From Rhynchonema sp. JSB1_4 (Eukaryota > Nematoda > Chromadorea > Monhysterida > Xyalidae), in assembly GCA_030248065.1 (NCBI GenBank), contig JASAMV010001689.1:83181-147180 (forward strand): 64,000 nucleotides of DNA, read 5' to 3'. Below the pieces are notes generated by a model. It ran no database searches, was not told where the DNA came from, and saw nothing but the letters and a program-made list of their open reading frames with translations. Within the stretch, counting starts at the first letter, position 1. Every line of letters begins with the position of its first letter. Made by a program: the position numbers and the translations under genes. Shown here piece by piece: positions 15,601 to 27,600 of the stretch.

Positions 15601-18600
15601 AGACATTAAGAACAACAATAGCGCAGAACTATTTAGATATATCTGAAAACAAACAATATATGCATGTACTAAAAGCAGTTACATTAATTTACTTAGCGTT
15701 AAAACATGTGTGGCCACACTCATATGCATTATGTAAAAATATGTATGTACGTTGTGACACAACATTGTGAATATAGACAACATTCGTCACAACAAATTTT
15801 CATAACGATAGCTTTCTTTGTTCTAAAATGTTGTAATTTATTTTTTCGTTCTTTTCTCACCATTTTAGGTTCGACTGCGAACGAGTTCCTGGCTAATGAA
15901 GCGGAATGTGACGATGGGAGTGGTGACGAAAGTTTGTTTGTGTTTTTGATTATCAGTTTGTGTATCTGGGTCTGTATTGATGAAATTATGAACATTATTA
16001 TTTTTAATAAAATAATACATTCAGGTGAAGCTGACGTTCCTACAGCGGAAGATCTGGCGTTTTGTGTATCAGATGATGATGACGTTGCTGATGTTGACGT
16101 GTACCACGCCTACGACAATCAGGAAGCGCGTCGGCGTCTTGCTGGAGGTAGGTTTAGCAGCTTGGGACAGTTGTTGATGAATTCAAAGCACATTTCTCTT
16201 GCGTGTTTCAGAGGGCTGCGATGGGCCAATTCAAGACGATGACGGTGGACCGGACGTTTCCTTGGACGATGATGAACAATCTATCGCTTCGGTCAGCGAA
16301 TGCTCAGGTTCGCCATTCATAACAGTTGGTCAAAAACTGCATCGTTGTGTAGTTTGATATCGAGCATGCTTCTTCTAAAGAAGCTTGGTCAAGGCAATAC
16401 GTAATATAAAGTTTTAAATCGTGTTCGTCAAAACGGGTATTTGGTGGCGGATAGAAAATTACGTTCCATGTGAAGTTTAATTGCAGAAGCACTGCTGTTG
16501 AAATACTGATAGTTTGCGGTTAGTGCATGGGTTTTATTCAGGCTCAGCCCCGGCGCTTGATCGAGACGAGGAATGTGGCGATGGCGAACAATCGAAATCA
16601 GAAATGGAAGCCGAAGGCGCAGTAATTTCCTCCGATGAAGAGTTGGATGAAGATGTTAGATATGTGACAAGTCAGTTGTTGAATATTTATTATTATTGTT
16701 ATTGAATTGAATGTTGTTAACTCATAGTTGAATAGATTTTTTAAATCATCATAATCAATTGTTTCAGAGTGTCCGTTCATGTACACCATCCACGTTAAAT
16801 TGTTCGGTGGGGTAGACGATGCAAATCAGGAATTGCGATTTGAAGGGGATATAACGGAAGAATGTTTAGGTTTGACTAGTTTTGTATGTTATGTTATTAT
16901 TGTAGTTGCACATTATTAGAGGGCATTAATGATATTCTTATGTGAATCACAACATTCTATCAACATTGTATTACTACCTTGAATTCTTGAAGTCTTGTGT
17001 TCGCATTTGAGTGTCAGCTAATCTGACTATTTAAAGAACTTTTGACCATCGCCTACTGCATTTAATTTAACATCTGTGTTTATGAATTTTTCATAGCCGG
17101 CCAGTTGCATGCTGCTGCCGTCGTAAACCTGTGTGATGCGTTTTGTGGTGCTCGGATAAAAGCTTGATTTGAATGTGTAACAGTGTCATTAATTCCAGTT
17201 GCGAATCGAGGACCATACGAGGACAACAAACTGTCTTGTGACAATGATTGCGATGACAGTTGCCCTGACAACTGGCCCACTAGATTGCACCAATTTCTGG
17301 CGGTTGTCGACGAGGCGGTGACAACGAAGCAAGGTACTTTCTACCTGCGAAAGGCGTTACAGCAAATCCAATGGTGCAAGAAATGTGCGCTGGGGAATAA
17401 TCACGATATTCAACAGTGCACGGATGTGTTCGAATGGCTGACGAAACTGCGGCCCCACTACACGTATGTCACTTCTATTTTGTTTGCTGTGCTTTTGTTT
17501 GTTTGTTTTTTGTGGTTTGCTACATTTTGTGTTATTTTGTTTTTCAGAAATGTCCGATTGTTGACTTTCACTCTGTATTCTATGCGTCGTGTCGCCCTCT
17601 GGTTGCAAACATTCTATCGCTGTTGTAGCGTGGCAAAAGGGGGGCGTACAACTCTCACAATGTTGCGGCAATTGCAAGAAGAAATCGTAAAGGCGCTGCA
17701 TAGTAGAACGGTTCGTTTACAAACATACGTGTTAGGGTTAATTGACGGTTAATCAGCGTAACGTACATACGTGTTTTAACATATTGTACATTGGTGTAGC
17801 CATTTATAAATTGAAACTATGTAAATTTATGTATGTAGTTTAAAAGTATTAGCGTGTTTACGGAGGTGTTTTATGCTGTAATTAGTTTTTCAGGGCGACT
17901 CAGAACCGCAAACTGTCGTGGATGAGTCAGAAAGCGACGTGGTTTGTCGTCCTGCTGTCGATGAGAAGGAGATTCTGGCAGTACATGGAGATGAAGAAAG
18001 AAAATTCAGGAAGAAAATTTTCGAAATACCAACGTGCCCGTGTGCAGTATGCAGACGACGGCATCACGAGGACATGCTGCGCATTTGCATCGCGGAGCGC
18101 TTCGAACCGTCACGTCAAACTAGAAATTCGGACGCCCGTGATGAAATTCGTCTTCGCTTCTACAAATACGTGAAATGTTCGATCGACGATTGTGACTGTG
18201 AACATAAGGTTCAGGTGGATTTGAACAAAGAAGAAGATCCCTGCTTTCAACATGATGTGGAAGAAAGCGATGACGAACGAAATATGAATGATGAGCCTGA
18301 ACTGGAGGACGATGAGCAAGAAGTGTTCGACGCCGTGAATCGCTCACGGAGAGTCAAGCTGAAGAAGATGCGTAAGGAAATGTTGATCCCTGGTCACTAT
18401 TGGCAAGACCTCTCTACTCGCATGTCGGCGACGGTGTTGCAGTTGGGGAAGCCATTTGCCATCTGTGTCTCCCATCGTGGCTGTGTGACTTGCATTGACA
18501 ATCAACAGGTGCCGTTGTTTTCACCAGGAAATAATATGGGTAGGTTATGTCTTTTTTGTTTCTTTATTCGTTCTCTCATTCAGTTATGTGATTTCTTATG

Positions 18601-21600
18601 TGCGGAATTTTCCAACGGCGGGCGGCATTTCATCTTAATTGGCATTGTTAGTGCCATGCAAGTTTTATTTAGAGAATCACTGTGGATTTTGTTCTTTGTA
18701 GGCTTGGATGACGTTGTGCCTGAAATGGACAAACTCAACTACATTGAGCAGTTGTTGATTGCGCCGAGTGCTTGTTTCATCAATTGTATCGAGTTGAAGC
18801 CATACAAGAACGTGAGGGGAGGAGTGACAAATCGAGCCATGAAAGGTATTTGATCTATTGGTTGTGTTGATCGTTATTATGAACTGTGATTGCAAGATTC
18901 CGCGTTATCGAGTGGATTATGTGATTTTCACTTCAGGTAACGCAATACACATACCTGCTCCCCGTATCGAAACACTGCGTCACGTCAACGAAACACGCAC
19001 GGAGTTGTCGCGGGACCATCGCATTGCTGTGATCAATGTGCCATCGAATGTTCAGCGCGGTGTGGGGAGCGCGGTCAAAGCCTTGCGCAAACTCGTTCGC
19101 TTGGACATGGTCCGTCGTGTAATTTCGAGGCTGAAAGCTCTCGATAATCGGTAATTTGTTCGTGTTTTGTTTTTTTGTGTTTTGTTCTGTTTTGAAAGGT
19201 GTTGTCATTATTTATCATTGTACAGGTACTTCACCGACGTGGACGTTGATCGTCTTTTCGACGGCCTGGAAAATCGTGTGGTCATCGAAAGCGTGGGATG
19301 TGACGAGGATGGGGGATCGATGAGCGAGAACAACACAGATGAAAATCAAGGTATTTTAGACAGCGTATTTTGTTGTTTTTCTGTTGCTTTCGGAATGTTG
19401 CTATTTGTTCACGAGTGACGCTCATAACGGACATATTGATTTAAACATCGTTATACAAAATTTTATATCCGCACTCAAGGTAGAGTTTTTAACGAAACAC
19501 TTATTTTTTAGTTGAATAATTTTTTCCCTTTTTCATTGCAGATGGGGATGGATGCTCGTGGCTCGAGTACCTTGAAGGGGGCATCAGCTCTGTGGCTGAC
19601 AGCACGATTAGCCAGACTGAGTTGCTAAGTGACCAGACAGAAAGTGACATTTATCTGTAAGTATATTTTTATTTTTTATATTTTAATGGTTTTTTAACGT
19701 TTGTCGGGTTTGTGCGTGCAAATATGCTTCCTTGTTTTTCAGGAAGAATCGCATCAACGGCCAGCCATTGGGAGAGCATTATGCCAACTTGGATATTGAA
19801 ATTTATCCCGCATTGTTCCCCAAGGCTCGATACGGCATGGCTGATGAGCGAACGATACGGCTGACCAAGATCGAGTACACAAAAGCGCGCTTGCTTCACT
19901 TCGACGAGCGATTTCGGGCACGTGTTCAGTGGTTGTTTTTCATGCACAATTTGATATGTCACCAAGAATTGCAAAACGGTCAGTTGTTGTTAATTGTTTT
20001 TGTTTTTTTCGCAAGTTTTACTGACGAATATTTGGTTGAATTTGCGTATTTATTTCTTTGCTTATTGATTTCTTCACTTTTAGGAATGTACGCCATGTTC
20101 AACGTCTCGCAGTTCAAAAAGGGTGGCGGGGACCCGCGGGTGAATGCGGAAGCGTTTTTAAGGCTGCTTCGTGACAACGATAAAAGTGTATTGAAGAATT
20201 TGTGCAATATGATGGCAAAGGTGAGGTTTGTGTTGGTTGACCTTTTTTGTCTGAGAACCGAATGTGTAAAAAATGGTATTGGTGTACGGTTTAACGTGAA
20301 AGATTGTGTAATTCAGGTCCGCGGGTCGATGCAGTATTGGTGTAAGGTGCTTGGCGACTTACTAGCAATTTGCGGTCAAATTGGACCTCCCACGTTGTTT
20401 GTGACGTTGTCCTGCGCCGGTGTGTTTCTCAAATTGTTTGATGGCAGATTCTGCGTCACGTTTATGGATTACAGAAAAAGTGTAAAAACATCCATTGCAG
20501 AATATTCGTGGGCCGACATGGCTGAGGCTATTCGCGTCATGGACAAGCGTGTGGGCAACGTCGAGGACATAGGGTTGGGCAATGCATGTAACTTGGCGCC
20601 TGTCACGGTGGCATCGCAGTTCCACAGGCGCTGGGATGCACTGAAGAGCGTGCTGATGCCGAAAAAACGACGATCAATTTTGGGCTACTACGTGGACCAT
20701 TACTTTGTCAGGATGGAAAGTCAACATCGGTGAGTTTAAGGATAAGAGTTGTTCGTTAGCTTAGCAGTGTTGGGTTTAGCTTGGGATGGGATAGTAATAG
20801 TATTAGATAGAAAGTAATCAAACAATGCGAGTGTGTTTATTATAGCGGCGCACCACATTTGCACATGCTTCTGTGGCTGCGTGACGCGCCCAAGGTCGGC
20901 GTGGATAGTCCAGCAGCGGTTGCCAACTTCGTTGATTCGCTGATAACATGCGAGGTGCCGGATCGAAACGAAAATCCGCGACTGCATGAATTGGTAACCA
21001 AGTATCAGGTGAGTGATTGTGTTGCGCGATGTTTTTTCGTTTTCTGTTGCCTTCAGTTTGCATTTGGGTCACATAATTTTTCTATCTTAATGTTCAGGTA
21101 CACACATGTGGTCCGAGTTGCATGAGACATCGGTCCACTCGGAACATGAAACACTGCACAACTGACGACAACGGGCAAGGGACAGAAATCAGTAAGGTGT
21201 CTTGTCGGTATGGATTCCCAAAGAAGCCACGTCGCCGTACAGTCGTTCACACTGTTGAGCATGCGTTGGCAAAGGATAAAATGGGACGTCGGCAAAAGCT
21301 GGTCGATCTTGCTAGGCGGCCAGGTGTGCTGCGTTGTTTATTTAGAGACCACTGTCGCATGATTTAGTGAAAATAGGTTGATTTTATTCGCATTTGTATT
21401 GCAGAAGAAGAGAGGATAAACGCATACAATGCAACGGTGCTGTTGTTGTGGGAAGCTAATATGGACATCACATTTGTTGGTGAATCGTCACACGCAGTAT
21501 TGAGGTGGGTATTTTTACGCTTTTTTGTTTTTGTTTGGTGTGTTACTATGCGTATTTGCATTCCCTATGAAAATTTAAATTAATTTACGGTATGTAAATT

Positions 21601-24600
21601 AATGTAGGTGGTTTTAATATATATTTTATACGTGAATACAGGAATTGTTGCATTGTAAATTAATGTGGCTGGTTTTAATATATATTTTATACGTGAATAC
21701 AGGAATTGTTGAAAGTGGCTTTTTTGAAACGACAGAATAATGTGTGTATTGTTTTTTACTTCTGTTTCTATAGTTCTACGCTGTTGAATCCGTTTTTTCG
21801 TAGACTTATCGCATGGTTGATGTAATGAATTTGCATTGTTCTTTAGGTATGTCGCTAAATATGCGACAAAGGCCGAAAATTCTGGACCCGCCGATTCTGC
21901 GCTGAGCAAGTTGATGGACGGCGACTTGACTTTGCGTCAACGGGCTTATCGTTATGGTTTGGCAGCTTTGCAATCACGTGTAATTGGTGCGCCGGAGGTA
22001 GCTTGGCATCGGCTGGGATTTCGGGTGAGTTTTGGATGGCCATTTTTTCATCAGAGATATCGTGTGAGGCATGATTGGTGATACTGCATACGTAGCGTTA
22101 TTCTTATATAAAGCTTGATGAATTCTTATTAAGCTTTGCGAGCTGCAGTTCAGGAATTGAAAAGATGTTTATTGTAAATTTCAGCTGTATGAGACATCCG
22201 AAACAATACAGTTTGTCAACACCAACTTGCCGGAATCGCGATGTCAACGATTGAAGAAACCAAAGGATCTTGTAGATGGTGAGGCGACGACCAACATTGA
22301 AGAGCTGCTGTATCACAACGTTGTGGTTTGTGTTTTTGTCTGATAATTAGTTTTCTGTCGTGAATGTGTGTGTATTTTTGTCTTGAAATATTTTTCAGGA
22401 AAACTACTATCCGAATCGTCCGGTTGGGGACACATTTGGAGCCATGTCGTTGTTCGAATTCGTTCGTGATTATGCAATCGTCAAGGCTCCTAAAAACACG
22501 GATCGTGTCATAAAATGGTGAGTGTTGGGTGGTTGTTGTTTTGTTATGTTTTTTTGCCTGTTGTCTAAGTGACATTTTGATTTCCGCGTGTCACTTAGTA
22601 ATTTGATTGTACGTACAAATTTGAGGAAAGTCGGCAGAGAGCGTGAGGAGACTGTGGGATTGCGACGTCGCCTGAAACCAGCAATCTTGAAAACGCCGAA
22701 ATTCACTGAATCCGGCGAAAACGCAGAGCGGTATTTCCATCATCTGCTAATGTTATATTTTCCGTGGAGAAACGAAGTGCCGGATCTCAAAGGTGAGTTT
22801 TATCGGTTTAGATTGTGTTTTAATGGCCATGGTAAACGAAAAACAATTGAACTTTGGACGGTTTTGACAGGCGATTTTGCAACCTACGTTGAGTCATTCG
22901 CCGCAAAGGTCAGTAGAATGCGCCAGAATCCTGTGTTTGTGCAATACGAAACAACGAGATCCAATATCGAACGTGGGCAGCGTCTTGTGGAGAAGCTGAT
23001 GCGCAGCGACCGATCAATTGCTGAGTATCGTTCATCTGTTGTGGATCTGCCAGCTGACGATGAGGTATACTTGGGATGATCGGTTTGAACGGGTTTTGTA
23101 GTTTATCACGAAGTGTGGGATGGCTAACCATTGATGCTCCTCAGTGGTGTTGTTGGTTTGGGGGTGTGGGTTTGGGAGCAAGAAAGCTACCTATCATATC
23201 CCCCCCTAACCATATCGCTGATGCTGGACTTTATGTATAAAACTGGTTTTTGTGTTTAGTCAACGCGATGTGTTGGATCGGTTTCGGCGCATGAACTCGA
23301 TGGCGTCATCAATTCGTTGAACAGTGGTCAAACGAAATGCTTCCAGAAGATAGTTGGCCAACTAGAGTTACAAGATGGACATCCTAACGCACCGCCAATC
23401 CGAGAATTTGTGAGCGGTATTGGAGGCAGTGGTTAGCTTTTTTGTGATAATGGCAAACATTATGCTGGAAAAAATCTTTCAAGTAGTTGTTTGATTTCAT
23501 GTTTATTAGATTTAACGGTTTTTAAAGAATATTTGTTTATTGAACAGGAAAAACAGTACTGATTGCTGCACTCGTCAAGTGGGTGCATTTCACCTACGGG
23601 ACGTCCCCCGATCAGCCAGCAGTGGTGATGCTTGGGCCCACGGGGTTGTCCGCTTTCTCCATTGCTGGCCAAACCATTCATCGGTTTTTCGGGCTTCGGG
23701 TGACGAGCGGCGGTGAGGCGGCGTATCGCAGATATTCGACGCAGAAGAAAGTAGAGTTGAGGGAGCGGCTGTCGAACGTGCGGTTGATAATAATAGGTGA
23801 GTAACTGAGTAGTTTGATTTAGGTTTGTATTTTTGGAGCAAAAAATACGCGGTACTCTCTGGTAAATGTGTTTTTATTATTTGCAGATGAAATCAGTATG
23901 GTCTCGAACGTCACGTTACGAAAAATTCATGAATGTCTGTATGAGATCTTCACGCCCTCTTACGTGGACGACAATCCTCGTCATTTGTTCGGTGGCCGAA
24001 ATTTGGTGGTCTTCGGTGATTTGTTGCAGCTGCCACCCGTCGGCGCGACGGACAAGGTGGCAAAAGTTGGCTGCGTTTTCGAAGAATTGCGTGGACAGAT
24101 GCTAACCAAAGCATTTGGCAACGTTGTGCCGATGCCACTAGATCTATGGCCAGGTGTGTTTGGGGGCTTGTCATTTGGCGAAAAGCGTGAATCATAAAAC
24201 CCGAATTTTAGAACATCAACACGGTGTACCTGGGTTTGTGTGCGTATTTTAGATGCTACATTGCTTGCATAAATAAATAAATGATATTGCAAAAGATGTG
24301 TGGATACATCAATTAACAATATGTGAAAACATGTACCTACGTCTCACATTCAGTACGTATAAGTGGTAAAACCGATCTCGCTTGCCTCTAAACACGAATA
24401 TTAAAACATAGATCGGTCGAGTTTCAACAGCAATACCAAGTTTTGACTCATCAGTGTTTGTGTGAGAGGGACATAAGATTTGTTATCCAACATATTTCGT
24501 TCCATTTGTGAATGAGATGGGTTCTTGTTGGTTTGTGTGTGATGCTTTTGTTACACAGGTATCTTCGGCTACACTGAATTGACGCAGAACATGCGACAGG

Positions 24601-27600
24601 GGGCAGGCGAATGGAGCGACATGTTGAATCGTATCCGCGTCGGTGAGATTTGGGACTCGGACATGCAGACCTTGGAGACGAGGCTGATTGCTTCGCCTGA
24701 GGACGATGAGTTCGAAATGATGTCCATCGGAGCAGAGAGGTTTGATGATGGGCAATATAATTGCATACAATTTAATTTGGGTTTCATTTATACGGTGAAG
24801 TTCCTGGTTTTGTTGTTAAATTTCGTGTTAAGGGTGTTGTGCGTTTGTGTTTATTAAAAATGTGCTTTGTTGAAGATTTCTACAATTGCGGAGTACCACT
24901 TCGAATGTGCTCGCGTTGATGGGGACACATGACCTCGTGGACGATATGAACGAATTAGTGTTGGAGAAAATGCAAGAACGCAATCCATCCGACAACGTAT
25001 ACGAGTTATGCGCGATTGACACTGCGAAGGGACGGGTCTGTGAGATTAGGATGGATCTTTGTTTTTTTGTGGAACTTAAGTCTTAAAACTGTGTCAAATC
25101 GTTCATGGACATGGGGTTAGCAAAATTTGACTCTGCATGCAATTCAGGTAGAATTCGGGTCGGACGGTAGTAATAAACCCAGATACATCAATTTACATAG
25201 TGCCAAAACATGTAGCGCATAAATGTACAATATGTAAAACCATGTATGTACGTTATAACTGGGTTTTTGCTCGCACTTGTGTTGGTAATCAGTAATGACG
25301 TCAAAGTCAAGCGTAAGTGAAAGCCAAGTTGTGGAAAAGCGTAATCTAGAATGTCAGTGTAGTCCATAAAGATGAATGGTAACTCGATTAATTTTTGCGT
25401 AGAGGGCCCAGAAGCGGTTGGCACTGGCGTCAAGATGCAAGCAGCGTTCAAAATATGGACGGAAGGAAAGTCGATTGGTCACGTCTGAGCGCGTGAGCAA
25501 CAGGGGTGGCTTGGCGGCGATCGTTCGTATTATGGTCAACTCGCGTGTCATGATACGGCGTAATTTGGACGTCGAACGAGGTCTGTTTTTGTTGTCAATA
25601 AGCTGGACTTTGTTGTGTTAAAGTTGGCATCGATACCCCAGTGTGATTATGTGTTTAGGAATTGTCAACGGCGCTCTTGGAACAGTGATGATGGTGGTTG
25701 CCGATCCCGTCGAAGGCGTGACGACTGTACGCATAAAGTTCGACAACATTCGCGAAGAGTACGATTGCCGACGGGTAACTGGCTTGTTCGAAGTCGCGAG
25801 TGGGCTCTACGCTACCAGATTTCAATTCCCTTTCGTGGAAGCATTTGCAATGACTGTTCACAAGTGTCAAGGTGCGCTTTAAGGTGGAAAGTTTTGAGAT
25901 TAGATATTTTCGAAAAGCATTTCTGTAATGAAATCTCTGTGTAGATGTGGTCATTCGTTGAGCTTCAGGGTTGTCGGTCGATCACGCGATCATTTGTGCC
26001 GACAATCGTATGTTCTGTGATGGCATGGTCTATGTGGCGTTGTCACGCGTCCGATCGCTTGATGGGGTCCACTTGTTGCGTCTCTACTGCCATCGAATCA
26101 CGGCGCACAAAGCAACATTAAAGGAATACAATCGATTGAGGGCAACATTGGACCCGCCGCTGCCCATGCTTTGTGAGGATCCCAAACAGGTGCGGATACA
26201 TTGGCGTTTGATGGTGGACATAAAAAAATTATTTCATATGAAGTTATCGTGATAAAATACTGATTGCTAAAAGTGAATATACGCGGAAAGAAATTCAAAT
26301 TAGCAGTTTGTAATTAAGAGTGTCATGTTGAAGCAAAGGTGTTGTGTGGAGAGATCGTTTTTTGTTTGCAGACAGCCTACGGTTTCCATCTGCTGTCGAA
26401 GAAGGACGCTGCACATTGTGGCATTACAAATAGATTGATGCCGAGGGTGCTAAAGAACAGAGCGACTCCACAGATGCGCAAGGGTGGCAATATCGATACG
26501 CCGTCAAATAGTGAGGATGAATCGGTATGGTTTGGACTGCTTAACGTTTCGTATGGCATTCAAAGAACCCGAAATTCATTTTTATTTGAAGGTTGGTGAC
26601 ACAACTGTGCGCTCGACATATGCGACTCCTCGGGTGCGGAGTGATGGTAATATTGACACACCAGATGACAGTGGGGATGACGATACGGTACGGTTTATCG
26701 TATTGCACCCTAATGCTGTTATCTGTGACTGAAAAAAAATACTAATCATGTTACATTAATTTACATAGTGCCAAACATGTGTAGATATACTAATGTACGT
26801 TATGTAAAAATATTTATGTACGTTAAAACTACTGTTTTCGGCGATATTAGTTGTTAAAGTTTCATATCGAGCATTCTTGGTCAAAAACCACTGGTTGATG
26901 TCGATATAAAGTTTTGTATCGATATTCTTGGTTAAACACTGTTGCTTGAGTCGATATAAAATTTTATGTGAAGCATTCTTGGTGAAAAAGTATTGTACTG
27001 GTTTGAACTTTTTTTAATATTCAGTTCGGTTTACAGGCAATGATGGACGAATGTGATTATTATCAAGAAATGTGGCATAAACATCCTGAATATTTCGATG
27101 ATCCCAGCAATCCCAACATCGATTGGGAAGCAGTTTTTACGGATATGGAACAATGGTTGGTTGGTTTGACGCAGATTTTTCGATCATAATAAGACTGCTT
27201 CATGATAAGTGATCTGTAGCACAACGGTGCCGATTACGGGACGATTCATTGGGTGTGACGATCCGCGCGGTTTGACCAATATCGGAAACTCGTGCTACGT
27301 GAATGGCATGCTGCAGTGCATTTCTACATGTGATGGTTTCATTGCGTTGGCACCTGCAGCCGTGTCGGCACTTGATCGTCATGCAAAGTTTGTGGAAGAA
27401 ATGCACATTATGTTTTTATGTTAAAAGTATTGTTTTAAATTTCAAAACAGTGTTGGTTTCAGGCCCGAAGATCGGTACATGTGGAATCTGATGAATCAGA
27501 TACTTGTACATTGCTACTACGTTGGGACAGAGTACAATACGAATTTGTTTGACAAAACGACTGTTGGCAAAGTAGACCTGTTGCACTTCAAGGTTCGTTA